Source of the DNA: Sulfurospirillum diekertiae
Lineage (GTDB): Bacteria > Campylobacterota > Campylobacteria > Campylobacterales > Sulfurospirillaceae
Direction: 5' to 3'
Length of the DNA: 64,000 nucleotides
Assembly: GCF_011769985.2 (NCBI RefSeq)
Contig: NZ_CP039734.2
Location: forward strand, 682,001 to 746,000
Shown here: piece by piece, positions 35,363 through 44,828 of the stretch
How the letters are laid out: each line of letters starts with the position of its first letter
How positions within the stretch are numbered: position 1 is the first letter of the stretch
Program-made: the position numbers and the translations under genes
Notes under the pieces: model-generated
Told to the model about the DNA's origin: nothing
The model's database searches: none
The model's input: only the letters and a program-made list of their open reading frames with translations

Positions 35363-38300
35363 ATGAGCGACATACCGTACACCCATTTACATTTACATAC
35401 CGAATATTCACTCCTTGATGGCGCCAATAAAATAGGCAAGCTGGTCAAAAAACTGAAATCCCAAGGCGTGACTTCTGTGGCGATCACCGATCATGGAAAC
35501 ATGTTTGGCGCGATTGATTTTTACAAAACGATGCGCAAAGAGGGCATCAAGCCCATCATCGGCATGGAAGCGTACATCCACAACCAAGAGGACATTGGCG
35601 ATAAAACCACGAAACAGCGTTTTCACCTCTGTTTGTACGCTAAAAATGAGGTCGGCTATAAAAACTTGATGTACCTAGCGTCGATGAGCTATATCAAAGG
35701 TTTTTACTATTATCCACGTATCAATAAACAGATGTTGCGCGAACACGCGGAAGGGCTGGTGTGCTCGGGTGCATGTCTGCAAGGTGAAGTCAACTGGCAT
35801 CTCAATCTCAACAACAAACGCAATGTCCAATTTGGCGCGAAAGGGTATGAACGTGCTAAAGAGGTAGCGCTTGAGTACAAAGAAATTTTTGGTGAGGACT
35901 TTTACTTAGAGCTAATGCGTCATGGCATTACCGATCAACACTTCATCGACGATGATATTTTGCGCATCTCCAAAGAGACGGGCATAAAAGTCATCGCCAC
36001 CAACGATACCCACTACCTAGAGCAAGACAATGCCGAAGCGCACGAGGCATTTATGTGTATTGCGATGAACAAAGAGTTTGATGACCCGAATCGTCTGCGT
36101 CACTCCGTGCATGAGTTTTATCTCAAATCGCCCTCTCAAATGAGCGACCTTTTTGCGGATATTCCTGAAGCGATTTCCAATACGCAAGAGATTGTGGAGA
36201 AGTGCAATTTGGAGATTAAACTGGGCGATCCAACCCCTCCTAAATTTAAATTTACCAAAGAGTATGCCGCCAAAGAGGGGCTTAGCTTTGAGAGCGATGA
36301 CGAGTTTTTTGCGTACCACAGTCGTAAAGGACTCGAAAAGCGTCTTTTAAATGTTGATGTCAGTAAGCATGAAGAGTATCGCGCCAGACTGGAACGGGAA
36401 ATTGACATTATCTGCAAGATGAAATTCCCTGGTTATATGCTCATCGTTTGGGATTTTATCCGTGAAGCCAAAGAGCGCGGTGTTCCTGTGGGACCAGGCC
36501 GTGGTTCAGCAGCAGGTAGTTTGGTCGCATTTTCGCTTTTTATCACTGACATTGACCCGATGCCCTATAACCTGCTCTTCGAGAGGTTCTTGAATCCTGA
36601 ACGTATTAGTATGCCCGATATTGATATTGACTTTTGCCAGAGTCGTCGTGGTGAAATCATTGATTACGTTGTCGAAAAATACGGACGTTACAATGTGGCA
36701 CAAGTCATTACCTTTGGTAAGCTGTTAGCCAAAGGTGTCATTCGTGATGTTGCGCGCGTTCTCGCCATTCCTTATGCCGAAGCCGATGCAATGGCAAAAC
36801 TGATCCCCGATGAACTGGGCATCACACTTAATGGTGTGGGTGTTGAGGGAGAAGAAGGGTACAAACCAGGCGCCTTTCAAAAAGAGCCAAAACTTCGTGA
36901 ACTCATTGAAAGCAGTCCGAAGATGCAACGCGTGTGGAAGTTTGCGTTAGCACTTGAAGGACTGAACCGCAACTCAGGCATGCATGCCGCGGGTGTGGTT
37001 ATTAGCGATGAAGAGTTGTGGCACAAAACACCGCTTTACCAACCTTCTGGCGAAGATCACTTAGTGACGCAGTATTCACTCAACTATCTTGAAGATGTGG
37101 ACTTAATCAAGTTCGACTTCTTGGGTCTGAAGACCCTCACGGTGATTGATAATGCGCTTAAGCTCATTAAACTTCGTTATCAAAAAGAGATTGATTTTAC
37201 GACCATTGATATGAATGATCCGAAGGTGTATGAGCTGATTCAAAGTGGCGAAACGGTGGGATTGTTCCAAATCGAGTCAAGCGGTATGCAGTCTTTGAAT
37301 GAACGCCTCAAACCGACCAACTTTGAAGACCTGATCGCCGTACTCGCGCTTTACCGTCCAGGTCCGATGGAATCAGGCATGCTCGATGACTTTATCGAAC
37401 GTAAAAACGGTCTCAAAGAAATCAGTTATTTTTTTGACGAGTTTACGAAGCCTCTTCGCCCGATTTTAGAGCCAACGTATGGGGTTATTGTTTACCAAGA
37501 ACAGGTTATGCAGATCGTTCAAGCGATTGGTGGTTTTAGCCTTGGCGAAGCGGATTTGATTCGTCGTGCGATGGGTAAGAAAAAGATCGACTACATGAAA
37601 CAAAAAGCCGAAGAGTTCGCGCAAGGTGCGGTCAACCAAGGCTTAGATCGTGCCCATGCGATTGAGCTCTTTGGCTTAATTGAGAAGTTTGCGGGATATG
37701 GTTTTAACAAATCGCACTCCGCGGCCTATGCGATGGTTACATTTGAAACGGCGTATTTGAAATGCTACTATCCACAAGAGTTTATGGCAGCGCTTCTTAC
37801 TTCAGAGCAAGACAATACCGATAAAATTGTTAAGTACATCGATGAGGTCAAACGTCTGGGATTGAAGCTTTTACCACCATCCATTCAGCACAGTTTGATC
37901 GAATTTAGTGCGATCACCGATACCGATGGACAAGAGGCGATTCTCTTTGGCATGGGTGCGATCAAAGGTGTAGGCAATGCGGCGATCAGCAAGATTTTAG
38001 AAGCGAGAGAGGGCGCACTTTTTGCGGATATGAGTGATTTTATCTCCCGAATTGATAGCTCCAAGGTCAATAAAAAAGTGTTAGAATCGTTTATCAAATC
38101 AGGTAGTTTTGATGACTTTGGCTACTCCAGACGTGCGTTACTTGAAAATATTGATAGCATCATTGAAGCGAGTGCGGAGTGCAGCCGTGCCAAAAAAATG
38201 GCGGAGTATTCGCTCTTTGGTGATGCCGAAGAGATGATGACGGTACAAGTGAGCATTGAAAATATCCCTGAATTTGATAACAAACGCATGCTTGAACTGG

Positions 38301-38908
38301 AAAAAGAGACGATTGGTTTTTACATCTCAGGGCATCCTTTGGACGCATTTAGAGCGGAAATTGATGAAATGAATTACACGCTTTCCAGCGAGCGCGATCA
38401 GGTTGAAGATGGAAGTAAAGCCCTTTTTATTGGAAAAGTGGAAGGCATTACGGAAAAAATTAGCAAAAAAGGCAACAAGTTTGGCATCATCTCGCTCATG
38501 GATTTTCATGGTTCAATGGAATTAACCGTTTTTGAAAAACAGCTGGAATTACTCTCCCGAATGGATTTGGAAAAACCACTCTGCTTTAAAGTTGACGTGA
38601 GCAACGATGGGCAGAATACCAAAATGCGTGTCATGAAAATCATGGAGCTTGGTGAAGCGAAAAAAGAGAAGATTGAAACCAAAGTCATTGAAGTGCCCCA
38701 AGAGCCCAAAGTGCTTCTGCTTGATCTGAGTGATGATACGAGTAAGCTGGAATTTTTATACCAAATTGTGCGCCAAAATGGAGGGCGTAGACCGCTTCAT
38801 CTCGTTATCACCTCAAAATTGCAAGATGTCGTGATCGAGACAGGCTTTTGTGTCGATGATAGTATTGATGAACAGATCGCAGCACTTGAGTATGTTAAGG
38901 TCGTCTAA
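35363..38908 (+). CDS. dnaE: DNA polymerase III subunit alpha
   Basis: The 1181-residue catalytic subunit of the replicase. The PHP domain is at the N-terminus (THLHLHTEYSLLDGA, His8-His12), and the polymerase palm carries the two-Asp motif MPDIDIDF (about 416-423) and the HAAGVV finger region. The C-terminal third has a helix-hairpin-helix part (GMGAIKGVGNAAISKI) and an OB fold (about 1010-1080, ALFIGKVEGITEKISKKGNKFGIISL). Length is normal for DnaE1. It has no intragenic palindrome copy despite its size, but one lies two bases after its stop, next to a terminator. Confidence 0.97.
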   Translation: MSDIPYTHLHLHTEYSLLDGANKIGKLVKKLKSQGVTSVAITDHGNMFGAIDFYKTMRKEGIKPIIGMEAYIHNQEDIGDKTTKQRFHLCLYAKNEVGYKNLMYLASMSYIKGFYYYPRINKQMLREHAEGLVCSGACLQGEVNWHLNLNNKRNVQFGAKGYERAKEVALEYKEIFGEDFYLELMRHGITDQHFIDDDILRISKETGIKVIATNDTHYLEQDNAEAHEAFMCIAMNKEFDDPNRLRHSVHEFYLKSPSQMSDLFADIPEAISNTQEIVEKCNLEIKLGDPTPPKFKFTKEYAAKEGLSFESDDEFFAYHSRKGLEKRLLNVDVSKHEEYRARLEREIDIICKMKFPGYMLIVWDFIREAKERGVPVGPGRGSAAGSLVAFSLFITDIDPMPYNLLFERFLNPERISMPDIDIDFCQSRRGEIIDYVVEKYGRYNVAQVITFGKLLAKGVIRDVARVLAIPYAEADAMAKLIPDELGITLNGVGVEGEEGYKPGAFQKEPKLRELIESSPKMQRVWKFALALEGLNRNSGMHAAGVVISDEELWHKTPLYQPSGEDHLVTQYSLNYLEDVDLIKFDFLGLKTLTVIDNALKLIKLRYQKEIDFTTIDMNDPKVYELIQSGETVGLFQIESSGMQSLNERLKPTNFEDLIAVLALYRPGPMESGMLDDFIERKNGLKEISYFFDEFTKPLRPILEPTYGVIVYQEQVMQIVQAIGGFSLGEADLIRRAMGKKKIDYMKQKAEEFAQGAVNQGLDRAHAIELFGLIEKFAGYGFNKSHSAAYAMVTFETAYLKCYYPQEFMAALLTSEQDNTDKIVKYIDEVKRLGLKLLPPSIQHSLIEFSAITDTDGQEAILFGMGAIKGVGNAAISKILEAREGALFADMSDFISRIDSSKVNKKVLESFIKSGSFDDFGYSRRALLENIDSIIEASAECSRAKKMAEYSLFGDAEEMMTVQVSIENIPEFDNKRMLELEKETIGFYISGHPLDAFRAEIDEMNYTLSSERDQVEDGSKALFIGKVEGITEKISKKGNKFGIISLMDFHGSMELTVFEKQLELLSRMDLEKPLCFKVDVSNDGQNTKMRVMKIMELGEAKKEKIETKVIEVPQEPKVLLLDLSDDTSKLEFLYQIVRQNGGRRPLHLVITSKLQDVVIETGFCVDDSIDEQIAALEYVKVV

Positions 38909-38910
38909 CC

Positions 38911-38922
38911 TTTACATGTAAA
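38911..38922. repeat. TTTACATGTAAA palindrome, stop-proximal
   Basis: Exact copy two bases after the dnaE stop, overlapping the terminator's left arm. Confidence 0.9.
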
Positions 38923-38943
38923 GAGGCTTTTAATAGCCTCTTT
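38920..38943. terminator. Bidirectional terminator between dnaE and flgS
   Basis: AAAGAGGCT (38920-38928) and AGCCTCTTT (38935-38943) form a perfect 9-bp stem around TTTAAT, between convergent genes. Its end overlaps the flgS stop region. Confidence 0.7.
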
Positions 38944-39958
38944 AGCGCGGAATTCGAATTTCAAAGCCTTTTGGATCGTCTAGAAGATTGATTCTTCCAT
39001 TGTGCGCTTGAATAATCTGCAACGAAAGCGCAAGCCCAAGTCCATTGCCTTTGGTTTTGGTTGTTTTAAACGGTTCAAAGAGGATATTTTTATTTTCGAT
39101 GGCCTTGCCATCATCCTTTACATGTAAAAGCACAAACTCACAATCTTGCACGTAAGAAATGCTCACATTCCCGCTCTCATTTTCACACTCTTCAATCGCG
39201 TCAATCGCATTAAAAATAAAATTCTGAAGTACCAAATTGAGCAGCTCAAAATCGGCTTTAATCTCAACGTGAGGCAGATCAAAATGAAACGAAACCTCCT
39301 TGGTGTAGGAGTAGTGTGATATGGCTTGTTCACACTCTTTGATAAGGCGGTCAAGGTAGAAGTAACTTGGGTTGATTTGAACATTTTTGGTAAAAAGAAG
39401 GGTTGCTTTAATGATGCGTTCCACTCGCCAAATGGCCTTTTTAATTTCAGTGACGAGAGGTTTGACACTAGGATCTACTTTTTTGAGTAATGTAGAGGCA
39501 AGCAAAGAGACGGAGCCTATGGGGTTGCGAATTTCATGAGAAAGATGTGCCGCAACTTGTCCCATGGAAACAAGGCGTTCTTGGCGTTTACCTTCCGTAA
39601 TATCTGTAGCGGTAATGATTTTTTTATCGCTTTTTGTGACGCTTTTAACCAGATAAGAGCGTCCTTCAAAATCAACTTCGCTCTCTTCTTCAATACGCAA
39701 TCCTTCCAAAATAGCTTCCATTTTTTTAGCTTCGCTATTTTGCAAAAAAATGGCACCATCTTCATCAAAAACCCACAAAGCATTCGGTTGTACTTCAATG
39801 ATCTGACGAATAAAATCTTGAAGGGAGGTGTAGGAAACGCCCAGCTTTTTATACTCATCTTCAATGACATACGTTTGGTTAATCAGGTCTGCTAACCCTT
39901 GTTTAAAGAGCTCTTTTTCTTTAGCACTGAGGCTGTTGAGTAAATTTTCATCAATCAT
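38942..39958 (-). CDS. flgS: Flagellar two-component sensor kinase FlgS
   Basis: A cytosolic 338-residue histidine kinase, no TM segments. A PAS-like region (about 50-115, VQPNALWVFDEDGAIFLQNSEAKKM) precedes HisKA with LSHEIRNPIGS (His about 141) and HATPase_c with N box (NFIFNAIDAIEE) and G box (GNGLGLALS). Size, lack of TM and overall sequence fit FlgS, which in C. jejuni senses the flagellar export apparatus and activates FlgR and sigma-54 flagellar genes. Its place next to a class V aminotransferase gene matches the C. jejuni order as I recall it. Two seven-base homopolymers (T7 at 39721, A7 at 39744) lie in the gene; flgS is phase-variable in C. jejuni. Part of one palindrome (39117) encodes LHVK. 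Confidence 0.85.
   Translation of the reverse strand: MIDENLLNSLSAKEKELFKQGLADLINQTYVIEDEYKKLGVSYTSLQDFIRQIIEVQPNALWVFDEDGAIFLQNSEAKKMEAILEGLRIEEESEVDFEGRSYLVKSVTKSDKKIITATDITEGKRQERLVSMGQVAAHLSHEIRNPIGSVSLLASTLLKKVDPSVKPLVTEIKKAIWRVERIIKATLLFTKNVQINPSYFYLDRLIKECEQAISHYSYTKEVSFHFDLPHVEIKADFELLNLVLQNFIFNAIDAIEECENESGNVSISYVQDCEFVLLHVKDDGKAIENKNILFEPFKTTKTKGNGLGLALSLQIIQAHNGRINLLDDPKGFEIRIPR
39117..39128. repeat. TTTACATGTAAA palindrome, intragenic
   Basis: Exact copy inside flgS, read on the minus strand as LHVK. Confidence 0.9.
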
Positions 39959-40014
39959 TTATGATTCCCATCATCGCATAAGAAGTTTATTAAGGGTATA
40001 ATACCCGAAAATTT

Positions 40015-41307
40015 TTGGATAAAGTCGTGCAAGCAATACGCAAAAATATTATTAAAGATAAAAATCTTCTCTATTTTGACTACACAGCATCTGGTCAGGC
40101 CTATAAGCCGATTGAAAAACAGATACAAGCCATCTTGAAAACCTATGCCAATACCCACTCAGAAGTTGCTTCGAGTGCCATTCAAACAAGCAAATATTAT
40201 GCCAAGGCACGGAGTGATCTTAAGACCGCTTTGGAAATTGATGAGAGTTTTTATGTGTTTCCCTGTGGAAGTGGAGCTACGGGTGCAATTAAAAAATTTC
40301 AAGAGCTCATTGGCATTTATATTCCTCCTCGCACACTTAAACGTTTTACATGTAAACCTGAAAAACTACCCCTTGTCTTTGTGGGACCATATGAACACCA
40401 CTCCAATGAACTGAGCTTTCGTGAAGGGTTATGTGACGTGATACGCGTACCTCTCGATCAAGATGAAAAAATTGATATGGACTTTTTGAAACGTAATCTT
40501 GAAGCCAATAAAGAGCGTGAAATTATCGCCTCTTTTTCAGTTGCTTCCAATGTCACAGGCATTGTGAGTGATTATAAAAGCATCTATCAACTGATCAAAC
40601 AGTATAACGGTATTTTGTGCCTTGATGCCGCCGCCGCATCTCCTTACATCAACGTTGACTGCCATTACTATGATGCTTTATTCCTCTCTCCTCACAAACT
40701 TTTGGGAGGCGTGGGTGCTTGCGGTATTTTGGTGATGAAGAAAGAACTTTGTACGGAAACAACACCGACATTTGCTGGCGGTGGTACGGTGGGTTATGTT
40801 TCTCGTACATCTCACACGTATTTAAGTGATATTGAATTGATTGAGGATGCTGGAACGCCTGCTATTTTACAGTTTATACGTGCTTCTTTAGCGTATAACC
40901 TTCGAAATGAAATCGGCTTAGAAAAGATTCATGAAAAGGAAGAAGAGCTCAAGTTTTATTTTGGTTCTAGGCTTCGAGTAATTGAAGGGGTTAAGCTTTA
41001 TTGTAAATATTCACAAGATAAACTTCCCATCTTTTCATTGAACTTTGAAGGCATCAATCCGTACGATATTTCGCAGTATCTCTCCGATGAATTTGGTATT
41101 CAAACCAGAGCAGGATGTAGTTGTGCAGGACCTTATGGGCACGATCTTTTGCATCTCGTGGATGGGCAAAGTTTTGATGAAAAACCGGGTTGGTTACGTA
41201 TCTCTATCCATTATACCCATACTAAAAAAGAGATAGATCAATTGCTTTATGCGATTGAAAAGGCTGTCAAAGCATTACGTAAAAAAGATACTTTTTCAAA
41301 GGTTTAG
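40015..41307 (+). CDS. Class V aminotransferase (SufS/CsdA-like cysteine desulfurase family)
   Basis: A 430-residue PLP enzyme. The PLP lysine is in DALFLSPHKLLGG (about 228), the cofactor Asp in ILCLDAAAASPY, and a Cys-rich loop TRAGCSCAGPYG (about 366-372) lies where cysteine desulfurases have their catalytic Cys. It could release sulfur from cysteine or act as another class V aminotransferase or lyase. The start is unclear: TTG at 40015 or GTG at 40027, neither with a clear ribosome site. It is divergent from flgS with a 56-base gap. A palindrome copy (40345) is read as FTCK. Confidence 0.82.
   Translation: MDKVVQAIRKNIIKDKNLLYFDYTASGQAYKPIEKQIQAILKTYANTHSEVASSAIQTSKYYAKARSDLKTALEIDESFYVFPCGSGATGAIKKFQELIGIYIPPRTLKRFTCKPEKLPLVFVGPYEHHSNELSFREGLCDVIRVPLDQDEKIDMDFLKRNLEANKEREIIASFSVASNVTGIVSDYKSIYQLIKQYNGILCLDAAAASPYINVDCHYYDALFLSPHKLLGGVGACGILVMKKELCTETTPTFAGGGTVGYVSRTSHTYLSDIELIEDAGTPAILQFIRASLAYNLRNEIGLEKIHEKEEELKFYFGSRLRVIEGVKLYCKYSQDKLPIFSLNFEGINPYDISQYLSDEFGIQTRAGCSCAGPYGHDLLHLVDGQSFDEKPGWLRISIHYTHTKKEIDQLLYAIEKAVKALRKKDTFSKV
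40345..40356. repeat. TTTACATGTAAA palindrome, intragenic
   Basis: Exact copy inside the aminotransferase gene, read as FTCK. Confidence 0.9.
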
Positions 41308-42029
41308 GTTAGGATTGTTTCCAGTAAAGGGGCGATGAGCACATTGAAAATACCTGTTAAGACCATAACCAATGCTGCGATAGTTCCAACTTCATTGTCT
41401 AACTCATACGCTTTATTAGAACCCACAACGTGCGCCGCTAAACCAAATGAGGCACCACGCGACATCTTCGATTTTAGGGGCAACCAATAGAGTAATAATT
41501 GCCCAAACGATGCACCAAAAATTCCCGTAAGTATGACAAAAATAGCCGTTAATTCTGGCGTACCACCAATCTCGCCTGAAATCACCATAGCAAAAGGTGT
41601 GCTAATGGAGCGAGGTAAAAGGCTTAATCGAAGCGTACTATCAATACCCACAGCCGAAGCTAAAAACCACGCAGACGCAATGGAAAGAATCGAACCAAAA
41701 ACAACGCCAATACTCAGTGTTCGCCAGTATAAAATCATAATGTGTTTACGCCTATAGATAGGAACAGCAAACGCAACGGTGGCAGGTCCCAGCAATGCAA
41801 TTAGCCAGTGTGTGCCACTGATATAGACATTGTAATTGGTATGTGACACAATCGTTATGATGATTAGGAGTATTGGAGTAATAATAATAGGAGCCGTCCA
41901 CCAACGTTTATAACGGCGGTGAAAATATTTAGAGAGCCAATAGAGTCCTATAGTGACAATAGACCATAAAAGTGTCACTTCTGCTGCCATGACAAGAGAA
42001 CGGTAGGTAAAAAATGTATCAAAATTCAT
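41304..42029 (-). CDS. lrgB: LrgB family membrane protein
   Basis: A 241-residue polytopic protein (about seven TM segments) with the LrgB/YohK signature: LLGPATVAFAVPIYRRKH, SVTTPFAM-like RSISTPFAMVISGEIGG and GAASFGLAAHVVGSNKA-like GASFGLAAHVVGSNKAYELD. LrgB works with LrgA; the pair has been linked to murein hydrolase control, and in plants and some bacteria to export of small organic acids such as glycolate or pyruvate. Its start overlaps the lrgA stop by four bases. It converges with the aminotransferase gene, sharing a few bases at the 3' ends. Confidence 0.9.
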   Translation of the reverse strand: MNFDTFFTYRSLVMAAEVTLLWSIVTIGLYWLSKYFHRRYKRWWTAPIIITPILLIIITIVSHTNYNVYISGTHWLIALLGPATVAFAVPIYRRKHIMILYWRTLSIGVVFGSILSIASAWFLASAVGIDSTLRLSLLPRSISTPFAMVISGEIGGTPELTAIFVILTGIFGASFGQLLLYWLPLKSKMSRGASFGLAAHVVGSNKAYELDNEVGTIAALVMVLTGIFNVLIAPLLETILT

Positions 42030-42454
42030 TGTAGATTCTCATCTTTGGTATGTTTTTCTAGTTTATAAAAACTAAAATCGACGATAAAAGCGGTGCCAAT
42101 AATCACGATGATGGTTCCTATAATAATAATGGCTAAGATTTTTAACCCTGTCCAACCAAAAAATTCTTGGTGGTTTAGGACCGCCGGCACTGCCGGTATA
42201 AAAAAAAGAAGCATTTCAGCTAAAAACCACTCTGCACCAAGAGCTAAAGAGCGAATGCTCAGAATATTAAATTGTAGAAGCAACAGTACGAAGAGTAATC
42301 CTATAACGCCACCGGGAATGGGTATGTGGAAAAGAAGAGAGATCTCTTCGGCAAAAAACCAAAGAGCACAGATAAGGACTATTTGGAGGATACGACTTTT
42401 GTGAAATTTACGTTTAAAAAGAATTAAAAGTTTTTTAAAAGTATGTGGTAGCAT
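42026..42454 (-). CDS. lrgA: LrgA/CidA family membrane protein
   Basis: A 142-residue holin-like protein with four TM segments, with the family's IPGGVIGLLFVLLLLQFN and LFFIPAVPAVLNH motifs. The N-terminus is basic (KLLILFKRKFHKSR). It lies directly before lrgB with a four-base overlap, the usual order. The 364-base region upstream separates it from divergent kup. A local GC-rich stretch (ACCGCCGGCACTGCCGGT, 42179-42196) encodes PAVPAV. Confidence 0.88.
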   Translation of the reverse strand: MLPHTFKKLLILFKRKFHKSRILQIVLICALWFFAEEISLLFHIPIPGGVIGLLFVLLLLQFNILSIRSLALGAEWFLAEMLLFFIPAVPAVLNHQEFFGWTGLKILAIIIIGTIIVIIGTAFIVDFSFYKLEKHTKDENLQ

Positions 42455-42639
42455 GATAAACTTTTCTAATAGGGATGTTCATATGAATTTAGATAATGAG
42501 AAAGTTTTTGGAATTTAGTATCAACTCGCATGAAAGGGTAATACTGAATTCAAAGGAGACTTCATCAATAACCATAAATTTAATTGAGTGGAATTATACA
42601 CAAAAATAAAAATAAAATACGTTAAACACGTATAAGAGC

Positions 42640-42651
42640 TTTACATGTAAC
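42640..42651. repeat. TTTACATGTAAA palindrome, one mismatch, intergenic
   Basis: TTTACATGTAAC between lrgA and kup, not next to a stop codon. Confidence 0.8.
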
Positions 42652-42755
42652 CCTAAAATGAGATTTCCATCACTCTAAATCTTATAGACATCTTTTTCTT
42701 TTTTTCTCCTTTTATAGCTTTTAGTAAAAATTAATATTGTAAGCACTAGAATAAG

Positions 42756-42780
42756 CTCTTGCACTTTTTTTAGGCAAGAG
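42756..42780 (+). promoter_or_regulatory. Leader hairpin upstream of kup
   Basis: CTCTTGC (42756-42762) pairs perfectly with GCAAGAG (42774-42780) around an 11-base loop with a T7 run; an A-rich run follows. It would lie in the kup 5' leader, 38 bases before the start. Confidence 0.35.
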
Positions 42781-42818
42781 AAAAAAAGTGTTTCCCCGTT
42801 TACAAAGGATGACAATAT

Positions 42819-44639
42819 ATGACGTTAAAAGAACGTATTAAAAATGAGATGATGGTTATAAAGGCACTCGGTGTTGTTTACGGCGATATTGGGACAAGTC
42901 CTATCTATACCTTGGCAGTTATTTTTCTTATTGTTCCGCCAACAGTCGTTAGTATATATGGTATTTTGTCATTTGTCTTTTGGGCATTAACTATTCTTGT
43001 TACCATTCAATATGCATGGTTAGCTACGAGCTTAAGTGCAAAAGGAGAAGGTGGTACTGTTGTTCTCATTCAAATGTTAACACCGCATCTTAAAAGTGCA
43101 AAGATGGTCTCTATAGTATCCGTCTTAGGATTTTTAGGGCTTTCCTTGATGATTGGCGATGGTGTTATTACTCCTGCTATTAGTATTCTGAGTGCGGTAG
43201 AAGGTATTCTCCTTATTCCACAATACGAAGAGCTTCCTCAAATTGTACTTTTAATCTTAGCGACACTGATTGCATTTGCCCTTTTTGTTGTTCAAAAGAG
43301 AGGTGTTGAAAAAGTCGCTTCTACCTTTGGTCCCATAATGGTCATTTGGTTTTTATGTTTAGGTGGCGTTGGATTTTGGTATGTGAGTCAAGATTTTTCT
43401 ATTTTAAATGCAATTAATCCGATGTATGCGATTAATTTTGCACTGGCAAATCCTGTTATTACCTTTATTATTCTTGCAGATATTATTCTTGCAACCACTG
43501 GTGGCGAGGCGTTGTATGCTGATATGGGCCATTTAGGGCGATTGCCTATTCTTAAGGGGTGGGTTTTTGCTTTTATCGCATTAATTTTAAGCTATTATGG
43601 ACAAGGAGCATTTTTGCTAACGCATCCTGAGTCTGTTGGAAGCCCGTTATTTGAAATGATGCGAGAGTTTGCACCTTTTTTATATGTCCCTTTTCTTATC
43701 CTAACAATTATAGCAACCATTATCGCTTCGCAAGCAATGATCAGTGGAATTTTTTCCGTGCTTTATCAAGCTATGACAACACGTATTTTCCCCCATTTTC
43801 GTGTTGAATACACATCACATGAGTTACGTTCGCAAATTTATGTAGGATCTATTAACTGGTTTTTATTTGTCTGTGTCATTATTATGCTTTTTGTCTTTAA
43901 AGAGTCTGCAAAGCTTGCCGCTGCATATGGTTTAGCTGTTGCGGGAGCGATGAGCATTACCGGTGTTTTAATGACAATGATTTTTGCCTACCGCAGAGAG
44001 TGGATCAAAATGAGTTTTGCCACTTTTTCAGGGATGGTTAGTTTTGTTTTCTTCTTATCGTGTCTTCTAAAAATTCCTCATGGTGGTTTCTGGTCTCTCT
44101 TAATTGCAGCAGTTCCACTAGGCTTTATTATTCTTTATACGCAAGGACAAGAACGCCTTTACTCTTCATTTCACTCGGTAGATAAGGAAAATTTCTTACA
44201 AGCATACAATGCACATTATGCACAAGAGTCTCATATTGAAGGTACTGCTCTTTTCTTTGCACGTAAGGCCGAAAATATCCCTGCTTATATCCCTAAAACA
44301 ATGTTCCAAAACGGCATTATTTATGAGAGAAATGTGATTGTGAAGGTTAAACCGACGAATGAGCCTTTGGGCATTACGAATGAGTTTAAATCCTTGGCAG
44401 AGGGACTTGATCTTCTTGTGATTCATGTTGGGTACATGGAGGTTTTCAATATGGAAGAGAGCCTTAAAAAACAGGATATTCATGAACGAACCATTTTTTA
44501 CGGCGATGAAGAAATTGTCTCAAAACATTTTTCATGGAAACTTTATGCACTGATTAAAGATATGTCTCCAAGTTTCGTAAGCTTTTACAATTTCCCTCAA
44601 GAAAAACTCATCGGTGTTTCACGTCGTATTGAAATCTAG
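42819..44639 (+). CDS. kup: Kup-type potassium uptake transporter
   Basis: A 606-residue inner-membrane K+/H+ symporter. It begins with the family signature ALGVVYGDIGTSPIYTL (about residues 15-31), followed by about twelve TM segments, including SLMIGDGVITPAISILSAVEG and TTGGEALYADMGHLG. The C-terminal cytoplasmic domain (about 440-606) is typical. AAAGGA lies ten bases before the ATG. It is transcribed alone and has no palindrome within. Confidence 0.95.
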   Translation: MTLKERIKNEMMVIKALGVVYGDIGTSPIYTLAVIFLIVPPTVVSIYGILSFVFWALTILVTIQYAWLATSLSAKGEGGTVVLIQMLTPHLKSAKMVSIVSVLGFLGLSLMIGDGVITPAISILSAVEGILLIPQYEELPQIVLLILATLIAFALFVVQKRGVEKVASTFGPIMVIWFLCLGGVGFWYVSQDFSILNAINPMYAINFALANPVITFIILADIILATTGGEALYADMGHLGRLPILKGWVFAFIALILSYYGQGAFLLTHPESVGSPLFEMMREFAPFLYVPFLILTIIATIIASQAMISGIFSVLYQAMTTRIFPHFRVEYTSHELRSQIYVGSINWFLFVCVIIMLFVFKESAKLAAAYGLAVAGAMSITGVLMTMIFAYRREWIKMSFATFSGMVSFVFFLSCLLKIPHGGFWSLLIAAVPLGFIILYTQGQERLYSSFHSVDKENFLQAYNAHYAQESHIEGTALFFARKAENIPAYIPKTMFQNGIIYERNVIVKVKPTNEPLGITNEFKSLAEGLDLLVIHVGYMEVFNMEESLKKQDIHERTIFYGDEEIVSKHFSWKLYALIKDMSPSFVSFYNFPQEKLIGVSRRIEI

Positions 44640-44802
44640 CTGACATGTAGGTAGTGTATATTGATAAGGCGTTGGAAGGGAATTGCTTTCTTCTAACGTT
44701 ATGCTCTTAGCAGCGTTGGAATTTCCTCTGATCATCTATGCGGTTAGTGATGTGTACGAAAGTCAATTTGAAGAATGCTAGTGAAAGTTGATAGTTGTTA
44801 TG

Positions 44803-44820
44803 AAAACACCGAAAAGGTGC
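44803..44820 (-). terminator. Short terminator of the small periplasmic protein gene
   Basis: On the minus strand GCACC and GGTG pair around TTTTC and are followed by TTTTC. It lies nine bases past the gene's end. Confidence 0.45.
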
Positions 44821-44828
44821 CAAAAGAG

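Larger units (their letters stand above)
42455..42818. other. Divergent intergenic region between lrgA and kup
   Basis: The only gene-free stretch over 300 bases. It holds a one-mismatch palindrome (42640-42651), a possible kup -10 (TAGAAT, 42747-42752) and a leader hairpin (42756-42780). No ORF above about 11 codons with a ribosome site and no recognised RNA gene is seen. Confidence 0.6.

Noticed and set aside
42455-42818. A c-di-AMP (ydaO) riboswitch upstream of kup
   Set aside because: Only one simple hairpin is visible and the conserved ydaO core is not seen; the class is not expected in Campylobacterota.
44666-44698. A terminator directly after kup
   Set aside because: CGTTGGAAGG and CTTCTAACG can pair only with several G-T pairs and no T-run follows; too weak to list.
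44683-44781. A short plus-strand ORF after kup (ATG at 44701, 26 codons)
   Set aside because: No ribosome site, no recognisable family, and it lies in an intergenic stretch. Too weak to call a gene.
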